Assembly (NCBI RefSeq): GCF_000001735.4
Contig: NC_003074.8
Span: forward strand, 930,101-994,100
Origin: Arabidopsis thaliana
Lineage: Eukaryota; Streptophyta; Magnoliopsida; Brassicales; Brassicaceae
Length of the DNA: 64,000 nucleotides
Direction: 5' to 3'
How positions within the stretch are numbered: the stretch's first letter is position 1; the number at the start of each line of letters is the position of its first letter. A program made the position numbers and the translations under genes. Below the pieces are notes generated by a model. The model was not told where the DNA came from. It did not search any database and saw only the letters and a program-made list of their open reading frames with translations. Below, in pieces: positions 9,876 to 21,785 of this stretch.

Positions 9876-11411
9876 ATGCAGCGACTGCGAGAGTCACCAC
9901 CACCGAAGACGCGTTGTCTTGGAGAAGCTTCCGACATTATTCCGGCCGCCGATCGATTTCTCCGATGTGCGAATTTGATTCTCCCATGGCTAAACCCTCG
10001 AGAACTCGCCGTTGTTGCTCAAACCTGCAAAACCTTATCCCTAATCTCGAAATCTCTAACCATTCACCGATCTCTCGACGCTGCACGATCCTTGGAAAAC
10101 ATCTCAATCCCGTTTCACAACTCCATCGATTCTCAACGATACGCGTACTTCATCTACACACCTTTTCAGATCCCCGCTTCATCTCCTCCTCCGCCGCGAC
10201 AATGGTGGGGAGCTGCTGCTAATGAATGTGGATCGGAGTCTAGACCTTGTTTTGACTCAGTGAGTGAAAGCGGACGTTTTGGGGTGAGTTTAGTGGACGA
10301 GTCAGGATGCGAATGCGAGAGGTGTGAGGAAGGATACTGCAAGTGTTTAGCTTTCGCGGGGATGGAAGAGATAGCTAACGAATGTGGGTCGGGTTGTGGA
10401 TGCGGGTCCGATTGTTCGAACCGGGTTACGCAGAAGGGGGTTTCGGTTAGTTTGAAGATTGTGAGAGATGAGAAGAAAGGTTGGTGCTTGTACGCTGACC
10501 AGCTTATCAAGCAAGGCCAATTCATCTGTGAATATGCAGGTTACAATTACATTTCGATTTCATATTACATGATTAGAGGAATATTAGCATTAGGTAACGT
10601 TAACCAACTTTTGGTTTCCTAATAGTATAGTGATTCGTTTTATTGCAGTAGGTCACTAATTTTGGAAGATTGATAATTGGAACTTGAAAATCAAGCTTAA
10701 GATTACATGATTTGAGGAATATTAGCATTAGTTATTAGCCTTTTACACTTGGACTGCATATGATTTAGCTCGATGCGTTGAGATGAGATTCTAGCATGGT
10801 ATTAAGAGTGATCTCCATCAGTGAAAGATCTGAGCTTTCGAAATGTTCTTGTTTCAATCGTTTAGAGGTAGTATCACAATGCTGGATTTGGAGATTAGAG
10901 ATAATGACAAATCTTTCTTCTTTCTTGAATGTGTTTTTTCTTTGTGATCTGCCTTAATGACTTGGTTTATGCAAAAGTCATAAACTTGATTTTGTCGTCT
11001 CTTCTTATAGGTGAGCTATTGACAACAGATGAAGCACGTAGACGTCAAAACATTTACGACAAACTCAGATCAACACAATCCTTCGCTTCAGCTCTTTTGG
11101 TCGTACGCGAACACCTCCCTTCAGGACAAGCTTGTTTAAGGATAAACATCGACGCCACAAGAATTGGGAACGTTGCTAGATTCATCAACCATTCTTGTGA
11201 CGGTGGAAATCTCTCCACTGTTCTGTTGAGAAGCTCAGGAGCGTTGCTTCCTCGGCTCTGTTTCTTTGCAGCAAAGGACATAATCGCAGAGGAGGAGTTA
11301 AGTTTCAGTTATGGAGACGTAAGTGTGGCCGGAGAGAACAGAGACGACAAGCTAAACTGCTCTTGTGGTAGTTCCTGCTGTTTGGGAACGTTGCCTTGTG
11401 AGAATACCTGA
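9876..11411 (+). CDS. SUVR3: SUVR3/SDG20: SET-domain protein lysine methyltransferase
   Basis: Two exons, 9876-10539 and 11011-11411, joined as CEYAG|ELLTTDEA, giving 354 aa. A pre-SET zinc cluster (CECERCEEGYCKCLAF, then CGSGCGCGSDC) is followed by the SET domain (KGWCLYADQLIKQGQFI; cofactor/active-site block RFINHSCDGGN; ELSFSYGD) and a post-SET Cys cluster (CSCGSSCCLGTLPC). These are the elements of SU(VAR)3-9-related H3K9 methyltransferases; the YDG/SRA domain of SUVH proteins is absent, as expected for SUVR. Residues about 30-80 (LPWLNPRELAVVAQTCKTL plus a basic helix) resemble an F-box. Most likely a nuclear enzyme. Its precise histone target is not shown by the sequence. Confidence 0.93.
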
Positions 11412-12576
11412 ATTCATCATCATCTTGTCTCGCTATACTAATGTCCAACACTCTTATTATTTGAAAAATTCGAGTTCTATGTTTGTAGCAAACACAACCA
11501 AGCACCGTCATTGTCATTCGGAAGTTACACTTTCTTATTAATAGCGGCTCTACTGATTTGGAGAAGGAATGGGGGAAATTTAGAAGTAATTCACGAAAAT
11601 GAACCCACCAAAATGAAGTCATGAAATACTAAGAATTTCGTGAAATAAAACTAATTTTGAAAATGGCAAAGTACGGAAAAAGAAAAGGGAGGATTAATGT
11701 TGTGAAGAAAAGGAGCACGACAGACATGAAGGTTGGTTAGCTTACTAAAGAACTCCACACGAAACGGTCAACACGATTCTCGTGCCTCTCCTCTCTCAGA
11801 CACTCTCACATATATACTTACTTCTCTATCCATACGAAATTACGTACGAATACGATACTTAGATTGTGGTAGCTAGCTATACTATACAATTTGTTATTAA
11901 TCATTGTATCGTACATTTGTTTTACCTTTTGAGACAATTAACTTTCGTCTGATTTATCTTCCTTTTTTCCTTAAGATAAAGAACATTCATGTGAATTTCG
12001 TTATATACCACATGCATGCATCACTGGTTGTCTGGTTGATTTAAGTTATGTAAGCAAAAACATACAATTTTCTCTCTATATATACCACATGCATGCATGT
12101 ACTGATTACATATTGATATTGGCATCAATCTGCTCCGCCCAATATTCTTGGGTACTCAGGGAAAACAAAAACAGATAATTTAAATTGCATCACATATTCT
12201 AGACTTAAACATCAAATCGATGTATGATTGGTTTTTCTAAAAGGAAATTAATCGTGTATACTTTTTTTCTTTTCTTTTCTTATCAACTAAATCGTGTACT
12301 TCATTTCATATTATTGTCAATGTCCTGAAGTTTATTTCTCTATACTTCGCAATTGTATATCTCTCATTTCAACAACTTTCGAAAGTTCCCCCCTTTGGAA
12401 ACGTTTATAAGTGTTCGTCTTGTATAAGCAAAAGGACTCTAGATTTTTATGATTATAAATCTCAAATGTATATATCGCTAATTAATGGTTTCAGACGCAA
12501 TGTACGCATTTCCATAAGTTTGTTATACTAGTTCTAACCATAACTAATATATTTACATTTAATAAGACCTAAGATA

Positions 12577-12616
<40 letters not shown>

Positions 12617-13531
12617 CGAAATACTAATTATAAACTTATTACTTTATTAAACACTCTCTTTGCACGTGTGCCTCACACCTTCTTCCCATTGATACGCTCG
12701 TTCTTGTACCTAACAATACGTAAATATATAACCTAACTAATATTACATATTAATCCATTAATAAGTTATGGTGAGCAAATTTGTTATATTTGGGTTACAA
12801 GATATATAATTTATTATTTGCCACCTTCTCAAATGTGAAAAGGTTATATATCAATAAAATAATATTGACACGCCAATTATAGTAAATATTTATGTGATTT
12901 ACTCGTCAATAGATAGATACATTGTGTTATACTTCCATTACTCTATTTCAAACATTTAATTAGTCACCACTCACCAGTGTCGCAATTGACTAATTTAGAT
13001 GTTATGATATTTTTTTTGTCAGTCTTTAAATTTCAGTTAATGTTACCCATGAACATAAGTAAAATTTATAGACGACAAAAAAAAAGCTTACAACGACTAA
13101 AATAGTCAAATGCGAAAACACGTGTGAAATACTATTAATGTCATATATTAAAATCTTAACTTAAAGGAAGAAAATAATTTAATTAGTAAATAACATAATT
13201 GGGGGAAAATGGTGAAAAATCTTTGAATAACATTTAAAGCTATAAAATGCAAAACACCAAAAAAAAAGTCATTGACCAAACTAATTTTGGAAATGAAATA
13301 AATTTATAAACAAACTAAATAACAAAAAAAAAGATTACCACATTTACCTCGCGACCTCCTTCATGAAACAAACGTGGCCTACTCCGTTTCTTCTTTTACT
13401 TATATATCCACATTCACACATGTACATATACACTTCATATAAATTAACATACACATATAAGTAGAGATATCGTTTATCTCGCAAGAAACTCTCATCAACT
13501 AAAGCTAATTATTTAATGTTTGTTTGGTGAT
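11412..13531. promoter_or_regulatory. LBD20 upstream region with RY repeats and (AT)n tract
   Basis: About 2.1 kb without a gene. The 20-base string ending in catgcatgcat occurs at 12002-12021 and again at 12079-12098; each copy holds RY elements (CATGCA), the binding core of B3 factors such as ABI3, FUS3 and LEC2. An (AT)n microsatellite covers 12580-12615. A cacgtg G-box lies near 12663, and an aacacgtgt ACGT element near 13117. Function inferred from motifs only. Confidence 0.5.
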
Positions 13532-14573
13532 ATGGCTGATCAGCAGCGAGGCCACAACACCTCAGATTCTCGCCGGAAATCTCTAGCCGGAAAAAGAACC
13601 TCACAGCAAACTCCGACGTCATCACTTAGTTCCGGCGGAGTATCCATGGCAGCTGCAACGACGGGGACAGGGACGGCTTCGCCTTGTGGGGCTTGCAAGT
13701 TCTTGAGAAGGAAGTGTGTGAGTGGATGCATTTTCGCTCCACATTTTGGGTCAGACCAAGGAGCGGCTAGGTTCGCGGCGGTTCATAAGGTTTTCGGAGC
13801 CAGCAACGTGTCGAAACTGTTGCATCATATTCCGGTGAACCGTCGTCATGATGCGGTGGTTACGATCTCATACGAGGCTCAAGCTAGGCTCTCTGATCCT
13901 GTCTATGGCTGCGTCTCAACCATCCTTGCTCTCCAACAACAGGTAAAATTAATACTTGATTAACTTTTTCTAATAAGATATACTAATGATCAGGTGTCCA
14001 AATTTTGTTATTTAGTAAAGCTTGTAACGGTTAAAATCGAACCGAATATTTCGTAAGATTTTTTGTTAAATGCAAATTCATTTCCTATGCTATATTAAGA
14101 CTAATAAATAATTGATGCTCATAATTAAATAAAAAATACTTTTCTAACCATAAATTAATTAGGTGGCCTCGCTACAGGCGGAGTTATCGGTGGTGCAATC
14201 ACAACTGATAAACAGTAGAGTCGCAATGGCCAACGTTATGCAACAACAAACTCATCACCAACAACAGCAACAACAATTAGTCGTTATGCAACAACCCGAA
14301 TACTCCAACAACTCCTCCGCCTCCACCACTCTCGCCGGAGCCGCCATGAACAGCTTCACCATGACGGCAGATGCAGCAGCCGTCAGCTATGACGTCATGG
14401 CTCCGACTAACTTAGAACATTCGTTGCAGCCAATGCCACCGCATCAGCAAAGGAGAGGAGATTATCAGCATGAGGATGAGGAAGAGAGCGGTGCTGATTT
14501 TTCGGTGGCTGTTGGATCGACGGCGGTGGCTTCGAAGGTTATATTTCCGGCGGAGGATTTTCACCGGAGATGA
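13532..14573 (+). CDS. LBD20: LBD20: LOB-domain transcription factor
   Basis: Exons 13532-13942 and 14163-14573 join as LQQQ|VASLQ to give 273 aa. The start is ATG 13532 (MADQQRGHN). The LOB domain begins at residue 52 with the zinc-finger-like CX2CX6CX3C motif ([15 protein letters not shown]). Next comes the GAS block ([12 protein letters not shown]...[10 protein letters not shown], with the DPVYGC element) and a leucine-zipper-like coiled coil ([14 protein letters not shown]) across the intron. The C-terminal half is Gln-rich (HHQQQQQQ), as in activation domains. From memory of the literature, LBD20 is a root-expressed, jasmonate-linked nuclear factor affecting susceptibility to Fusarium oxysporum. 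It is convergent with the LRR kinase gene. Confidence 0.95.
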
Positions 14574-15202
14574 ATGTATTACCTAGGGTTTGTCTTTAAT
14601 TTAAATATATCTCCGTTTTTATAATAATGTTGAGAAAGAGAATAAGTATATCCAGCAGACGTATACTATACATGTAGAGTTGTCGTGAAATATTTGAATG
14701 AGATATATGCATGTAGTTATTGGTTAATTATCATACTAGTTGGAATTAACTGAATTTACATACGAATCCAAATTAATAAATAAGTAAAGGATTTGATGAT
14801 CCAACACCAGCCATTATCCTCTATTTTGATTTCTTGGACAAGAAGAATCAATCAAGCAAATCTTTTCTAAACCCTAGAAATCGGTTCCATCTCAATTTCT
14901 ATATACAATTTTAATTTATTTTCGCTGAACAAAACAGGAAGAAAAAACGATTGAATTTTCCAAAATTATCTCACCATTGTTGGACTTGTATTCCTTTTGA
15001 AGAATAAAAATTAACCGACACTGTTCTTTTAAGTAAAGTTTATAAGAAAAATTAACTATATTATTAACTGTTATGATCGTTTAAGCTCAACACAACTAAA
15101 GACAAAAAAACAAAAACAAACATCAAATTACAAACAAAAAGGTTATGTTCTTTCCAAAGAGTAGTGATCAGTGAACAAGACCAAACAAAAACCCTCGTCT
15201 CT
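14574..15202. other. Convergent intergenic spacer (3' flanks of LBD20 and the LRR kinase)
   Basis: AT-rich spacer holding both 3' UTRs. No additional gene seen. Confidence 0.5.
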
Positions 15203-18200
15203 CTACCTCTCATGTTCTTCACATCCTGCAATTACAACCACACAAATAAGTCTCAGATCAATAAACTTATTCAATCTCAAATCTTTAACAATCAAATTCT
15301 ATTCTGAACTGAATCAATTGATCATAAAAGATCGAGTTCAAAAATACCTGAATCTCGGGGAGATTCGAGTGTTGTTACGTGTAAACGAGAGGGAGGAGGA
15401 AGAGAGGAAGCAGCAGGAGAAGGCGAGCCGAGATTGCTCGAGGGATTGCTGTTTTGTAGCCAACCTTCTTGAACTTGAGAAGCAAACTGAAGATTCCACA
15501 GGACATCTTCAATGGAAGGACGTTCTAAAGGGTCTTTAAGGAGACACCTTACACATATCTCCATCATTGTCTTCAGTGATTGGTCTGAACAAGCTCTATG
15601 GACCGTTGGATCCACCATGCTCCTACGTGCTCCATCATCCGCTGAAATGCTTGCTTGTAACTACAACAAATAAAAAAGAGTTTTTAAAGTAGATGATAGC
15701 GATTCCACATCAAGCTACATATATATCGAATGGTGTTACCTGCTCTTTTAGAACATCGACTTGACTCTTTGCTCTCAATGGTCTTCCCACTATAAGTTCA
15801 AGCAATATCACTCCAAAATCATAGATATCGATTTTATCTTCGTCTTTGATGCTGTTAAGAAACAGAGGATTAAACCATATAAACCGGTTTACAAGCTGAT
15901 GAGAAACAGAGGATTAAACCATATAAACCGTTTTTGATTCTTTTGAGAAACAGAGGATTAAACCATATAACCGGGTTTACAAGCTGATGAGAAACAGAGT
16001 AAAGAAGATTATTACACACCTTGGAGTGCCTTTAGGTCCGCTCCGAGATCCTACTTGCCCCACCTTAGAAAGGAAAGCAAAAGAGATTCAAAATTCAAGA
16101 AACAAAAACATTCGAACTTTTGACATCGTCATTTACCTTTCCAAGACCTTCCACAAGCAATGGAAGATTATAGCTACTGAGTTTCGCCGCAAGGTTATTG
16201 TCAAGCAAAATGTCTGTCATTTTAAGGTTGTTATCATAAACACCAGGCACAATACCGGTATGCAAGAACTGGATCCCTTTTGCTACACCTATCGCTACGC
16301 TTATGCGTTGTTCCCAAGTAAGCAATCTTCCCATGTGCCCATCTAGCACAGCAGAGACAAGAACAATCCGATTTAGTTATTAAAAAATATATAATGATCA
16401 TCTTCATTCTTAAAACACATGATGTTTCAGTGTGGTACCAGAAATCCAGGTCCTGAGTTCTCCATTTGGGACATACTCAAAGACAAAGAACATTCTGCTG
16501 ACTGTTGAATCATCCAAGTAGCACTCGAAGCAGTGCCCGAGCACACTAACCAAGTGACGGTGCCGCAGTTTAGCGATGAGCTCAATGTGATGCATCAAGT
16601 TTTGTGTGCTGCAACTTTTCTTCATTTTCAGACACCTAATTGCCACAAAGGATCCATCTTTCAATCTCCCTCTATAAATCTGAAAAGAACAATGAAAACA
16701 AAAATCTTGTTTGATTCAACTGTTCAAAAAATGGAAACTAGCTAAAGAAAGATTGAAGCTTCACTGCTGTACCTGTCCTTGAGAACCTTCACCCATGAAA
16801 GCAGAGGATTCAAAGTTATTTGTTGCATACTCGAGCTCCTCCAGTGAGAATGTCCTGTAAGCTGGAAGACCGAGCCCTCCTAGCTTCATTGTTTGAGAGA
16901 TATACCCTTCAAAGTATTGCAGTTACAGCACAAGTTATCAATGAAGACAAGTTCTATGTAATCTATGTGACAATATGTGAGAGATATTTTATCCTCTTAC
17001 TTGCATCTGATAGTAGTTTCGATGTGTACCCCATTGAAGCATTCTCTCTAATCAATCTTGGGGAAGATTTCGTCACTGTTTTCTTAGCATTTAATCTCCT
17101 AAGAACCACAAATAAGGCACCGGCGAGGAGAAGTACCCCGAGAATGCTTGCGGTTACACCTAAAGCAATACCCACTTTGGAAACTTTGTTCCTCCTCTGT
17201 GGTAGGATTCCAACAGCAAGAGCTTCATTACTACAAAAAGAAACTGGACGTTGATCTTCATTCGTAGTAGCCAAACAGTTGCTTGCATAGACAACATCTC
17301 TGCTAGTGCCGGAACTCGGTTTAAGGCAAGTAGGCAAACTTCCGGTAAGAAGATTTGATGACATATCTACAAACATCAGCTGTGAGTTGCAAGAAAGATT
17401 TGCTGAAAGCCGCCCGGTGAGTTTGTTGTGTGAAATGTTCAAGTAAGTTATCGCGGGAAGAGACATCAAGGAAGTAGGAAATGGACCAACGAATGTATTG
17501 TAGGAAAGATCCAAATGTTGAAGCTGATACAGAGAACTTACTTCTTCAGCTGAAACTGCAGATCTAAACTTGTTCTTGCTGAGTATAAGAGTAACCAGCT
17601 TGTTACTTAACCGAGGAAACAACGGTCCAAAAGAGTTTCCTTCAAGATCAAGCACTTGAAGGTTTGTCAAATGGCTTAAATCAGGCAAAGCTCCATTAAA
17701 CCGGTTATTAGCTAAAGCAAGAACTCTAAGACCTGACAAGCTACTCAAAGAAGAAGGCAATGACCCATTAAGCACGTTCTTTCTCAAGCTCAACACAGCT
17801 AAACTCGGCAAAGAATCAATCCAATCCGGTAACTCACCAGAAAACATATTCTCGTCGAGTATAAGCGTCTGAAGAGTAGCAAGCGACGAGAGTTCATGAG
17901 GGATTGGTCCAAAGAGGAAATTGGAACTCACATTGAGAATCTCCAAAGAGGATAAACGGTTGATTTTCTGAGGTAACCAACCCCATAACCCAAGGGACAC
18001 AAACGTGAGAACTTTAACATCAGGGAGCTTAACAAGAGTAGTAACAAACGAGTTTATTGAGAAACTCTTTGGTAACATATGAGTTCCATTGTCTCCTATA
18101 ATGTGAAGCTGCGTTACACTATCTTCATAACACACAACGGTTAGCGAAGGGCTTGGCTCAGAATTGCAGAAATCTGTATAGTTGTTCCAGCTGTTTAACA

Positions 18201-18336
18201 CTTTGGGATAGTAGAGAAGCTGTTGCAGCCTCAAGAGGGTTTGAGATTGAGATGATTGTAGCTGTGTAGAGCCATCAATGGAAGCTAAAAGCAGAACCAG
18301 AAGCAGTAACGGCATGCCACAATAGAGTTTCTCCAT
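15203..18336 (-). CDS. LRR receptor-like kinase with degenerate catalytic motifs (AT3G03770-type)
   Basis: Eight coding exons: 17001-18336, 16773-16906, 16439-16679, 16137-16342, 16020-16063, 15740-15851, 15348-15660 and 15203-15225, totalling 802 aa. The start is ATG 18336. Order: signal peptide (LYCGMPLLLLVLLLASIDG), an extracellular domain with about 9-10 LRRs and many NxS/T sites, one transmembrane helix (GVTASILGVLLLAGALFVVL), a basic juxtamembrane stretch, then a kinase-like domain (FMGEGSQGQIYRG, SFVAIRCLKMKKS). The HRD loop is replaced by YDNNLKMTDILLDNN, and the DFG position reads LSSYNLP. It is therefore predicted to be a pseudokinase that signals through partners at the plasma membrane. 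The ligand is unknown. The final 23-nt exon encodes only the last seven residues. Confidence 0.93.
15859..16003 (-). repeat. Intronic tandem repeat, about 43 bp x 3.3
   Basis: Within the intron between exons 16020-16063 and 15740-15851 of the LRR pseudokinase gene. Three successive copies of a unit beginning gagaaacagaggattaaac start at about 15859, 15901 and 15944, and a partial one starts at 15988. Copies differ mainly around the aaccggttt segment. The array fills most of a short intron. Confidence 0.85.
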
Positions 18337-21300
18337 AGCCACACAAGACCATAAAACACACACAACTACTAAATAAAATCATATAAGCATCATCATCAAA
18401 ACCTGCAAAGAGAGAGACACATTTCATTCAAGAATCACATTTATATATAATGTACTTACAAAACAGGGTCCACTCTCAAGATCTTGATATTTTAACCACT
18501 TTCTCGTTAATGCATTAAACAGAAGAGAATCTTAGAAATCAATCTTCAAACTAAAAAAATATGATTTTTGCATGTGAATTCCAGAAAAACAGGAAGAACT
18601 CACCACATGTGTTACAGAATCTCCTCTTTAAGACACCTTGCAAGAAGAAAAGATGCAGGAAACTTTTGAGCACAAGAGATTAAATTTTATTTTTCCTGGA
18701 AACAAAATTTGGTTTCATCAGAGTAAGAAGAATGAGAAAATGAAAAGACAAATCGTTTCCTTTGAGATGAAGAAATACCTCTGCAAACTTATGAAGTAAC
18801 TGTGAATGGAATATCGATTTTATCTAAAGAAACAAAAAAAGTAGCAACTTGATTTAAAGAAGAAAGTGAGAAAAGTTCCCAAGAAAATCCTCTGTAAGAG
18901 ATGAAAGTTCCTCAAGGAGCTTTAAAAACATTCAAGATTCCTTCACGAGTGATTATTATATCTTATAAGAATAAAACAGAGGATACTCTGGGAACAATAT
19001 TAACCCAACAAACTTTTTTTATTTTTTAAATAGACAATAAACAAAAACAAATTCTGTAAAATCAATGCAAAAACATTTTAGCAACCATACGATTTAGTAA
19101 ATTGTCAGTGGCTAACGACAGAGAGTTTGGTCCTCCTCTCTAAGTCTCCATCACGAGATGAAGACAACGATAAATTCTTTTTACAAAAATAATTTTAAAA
19201 CAAACAAACAAAATAGAAATAGAATTTTTTTGTCCAAAAAATAATCTTGTAAGTGTTCACATGCATTTTTAACAAATTAAAAAAGAAAAAAAAAAAAGCG
19301 AATCCAACAGGGTCTGGCCGACGTTTTTTTCTGATCTTTTTATTTTTGGTTGTCTCACTATTTATACAGTACACAAAGTAAATTATTTTATCAGCATTAA
19401 ATATGTTCATATTATATTATCACTTTCAAAAAAATAGGGACCAAAGAGAAATCCACTCCAGCCAAAGCTGTGGCCAAGAAAAAGTAAAAAGACAAAAAAA
19501 AAAAGAAAGATAAAAAGGTAATGATAAGAGAAATATTCTTTTAGGGTTTAGGCCTTTAGGGGGATGATCTACAAATACGAGTCTGAGGCAAACAAGTCTT
19601 TATATAGTATAGATTTAATTTTGATATTTTTTTAAAGTTTCTTATATGAATATTAATTTGATTGAGAAAAGTCTGTCTATCAATTAATTGGGTATGCTAA
19701 GTTAAACAAGATTAATCAAGAATGAGTAAACAAAACCAAGTAAATTAGTGTAACTCTAATTTTGTTTTGAATTTTGATCATGTAAGAAAGCTGAAAACAA
19801 ACTAAACATAAAAACCACAACAACTACACCGGAATTTTATCAAAAACTAGGCTTAAAACCAAACTGAAAGAAAAAAAAAAGATCCATCCAAAAACTTAAA
19901 TCTGAAAGAGGTAATATATATATTTAAGGTGAAAATAAAAAGAAAGCGAAGTTGTGACACATACTGTAATGTAAGCTTTCGCACGAAGGCATCTCCATCA
20001 GAAAGGTCACACCAGACTTTTAAAGTGACACATGTAGGTCCCAATCTTCTCCGACCTTTTCAAAGTTCAAGAAAACAATCTTAATACAACAAATTAGCTC
20101 ACATATAATATGATCAATAAAGAATAACATGCAAGGAATTGGAAATCAAATTAACAAACAATTTAAACTAAACTCGTGTATTTAATCATATTAAATTGAA
20201 ACTAAGGCATGATGTCTTAATCTCTTGACTACTCTCACGTGCCATGAGTGATTCATCTTTTTATTAATCTTGTAGTTTTTTTTAATATGATTCATAGTTG
20301 CAGGTATAAGAAAACAAGTAAAGTAAATGCTTACAAACATAAGAAAACAAAATTCTGTGAAATTTTAGTCCACCTGGTTTTATATAAGCATCTTCTTCTG
20401 TTAGATTTTTCTGTGCATCGTTTAGGAATAAATATTTAATTTTAATTTATCTTATTTTTTTCCTTCATTTTGCGTGTTTCATTTTTTGGTTAGTTTTGTT
20501 TTGTATCTGTTGGTTGCATGTCTCAATAGTCAATGTCGTCGTATACAATCATAGTTTAAATAAAACTAAAAATTGTTGGTGCAGCTTATAATCGACTAGC
20601 CAACTTTAAACAATACGAAATAGAACGTGGTAATTTCCAATTTCGATTTCTTTTTCCTTAACAAAAAAAGATTGATCTTTAATTTGGTAGACGAAAAGAA
20701 AATTAATAACGGCTAGAAATACATTTATACGACTATTTTAACTGGTAGTGAAAATTGATCGACTGGCAACTATAAAATTAATATATTATGAAAATTTATT
20801 GGCTAAGTGAAGTAATTTGAGATTATTTCATAGAAATACATTTATACGACTATTTTATGTTTTTTTCTTGATTACTATCATGCATTCATATGTTACATTA
20901 TTCTGTTTTTATCACATAAATATATATACACTACATTAAAGTGATTTGTAGAAAGCGAAAGCAAATACTTAATTAAGACGTACGTTAGAGCCTAGAGGAG
21001 TGTGTGTGTGTGTGTCATTTTCGTCTTGCGGTGTAATAAATTAGGTTAGATGGTTTGTTCAACATTAAGATTTATTGTGGTTTTTGTTAGGTATGTCGTA
21101 ATTGTGAAGTGATCATTTGCTAATTTATCAACCGCATCCTCAAACTAATCCTTTAATTTTATTCGACTTTAGAATTCATTAAGAATAGTAATATCTTAAT
21201 ATGTCAAAATTTGACGATGCCATATAGACAAGTTTGAATAAATTTAGTGTTATATAATGCAATCAACGTAAAGGAATTTTATTTATACACATCTCGTGAC

Positions 21301-21785
21301 CAATTTTTCTTTTACTTATCTGTGTAGTTGTAAGTGTTATGCAAGTAGCATGTGTGATGTGTCATCATTGATCTATGATTTGTAACAAACTATGACACAT
21401 GTTGTCTTTTCATTTCATTTATCCCTATTTTTCCATTTTGCTCTTGTTTTTACTTTATAGTAACTAGCTTAAATTATTATTATTGCAAAATGCCAAATTG
21501 TGAAATAAAATCTCTAATTGTGGCCGAATGTGTGATAGGTGTAAGTTTTATGGTTTTTTAATAAACTCGTGAAGTTATGGGTCTTTGTGGAATATTCTAA
21601 AACTATTGGGGCCCAATGTGTAAATATTTTCTATTCACCTTCTTCACTCTAAGAATCGTTTTTACCTAAGACAGATCGTTTCAAAGGTTTCAACATTTGT
21701 CTCTTGAAATCGATCGCCGTTTTTCTCCATCCTCCGTTCATAATTCCGGCACCGTTTATCCAAAATCTACACTTGGCTGAAAACA
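18337..21785. other. Intergenic region between the LRR pseudokinase and p23-2
   Basis: About 3.4 kb. The first part (to about 18950) is probably the spliced 5' UTR and promoter of the LRR kinase gene. The rest is AT-rich and holds a (TG)n tract at about 20999-21013 and a 27-bp perfect direct repeat at 20714-20740 and 20831-20857. No convincing protein-coding gene or tRNA seen. Confidence 0.5.

Noticed and set aside
10166-10525. Minus-strand 119-codon ORF
   Set aside because: Antisense shadow of SUVR3 exon 1, whose pre-SET/SET reading is clear.
15859-16003. CRISPR-like look of the regular repeats
   Set aside because: Repeats are directly adjacent without unique spacers, lie in a plant intron, and are a plain tandem array.
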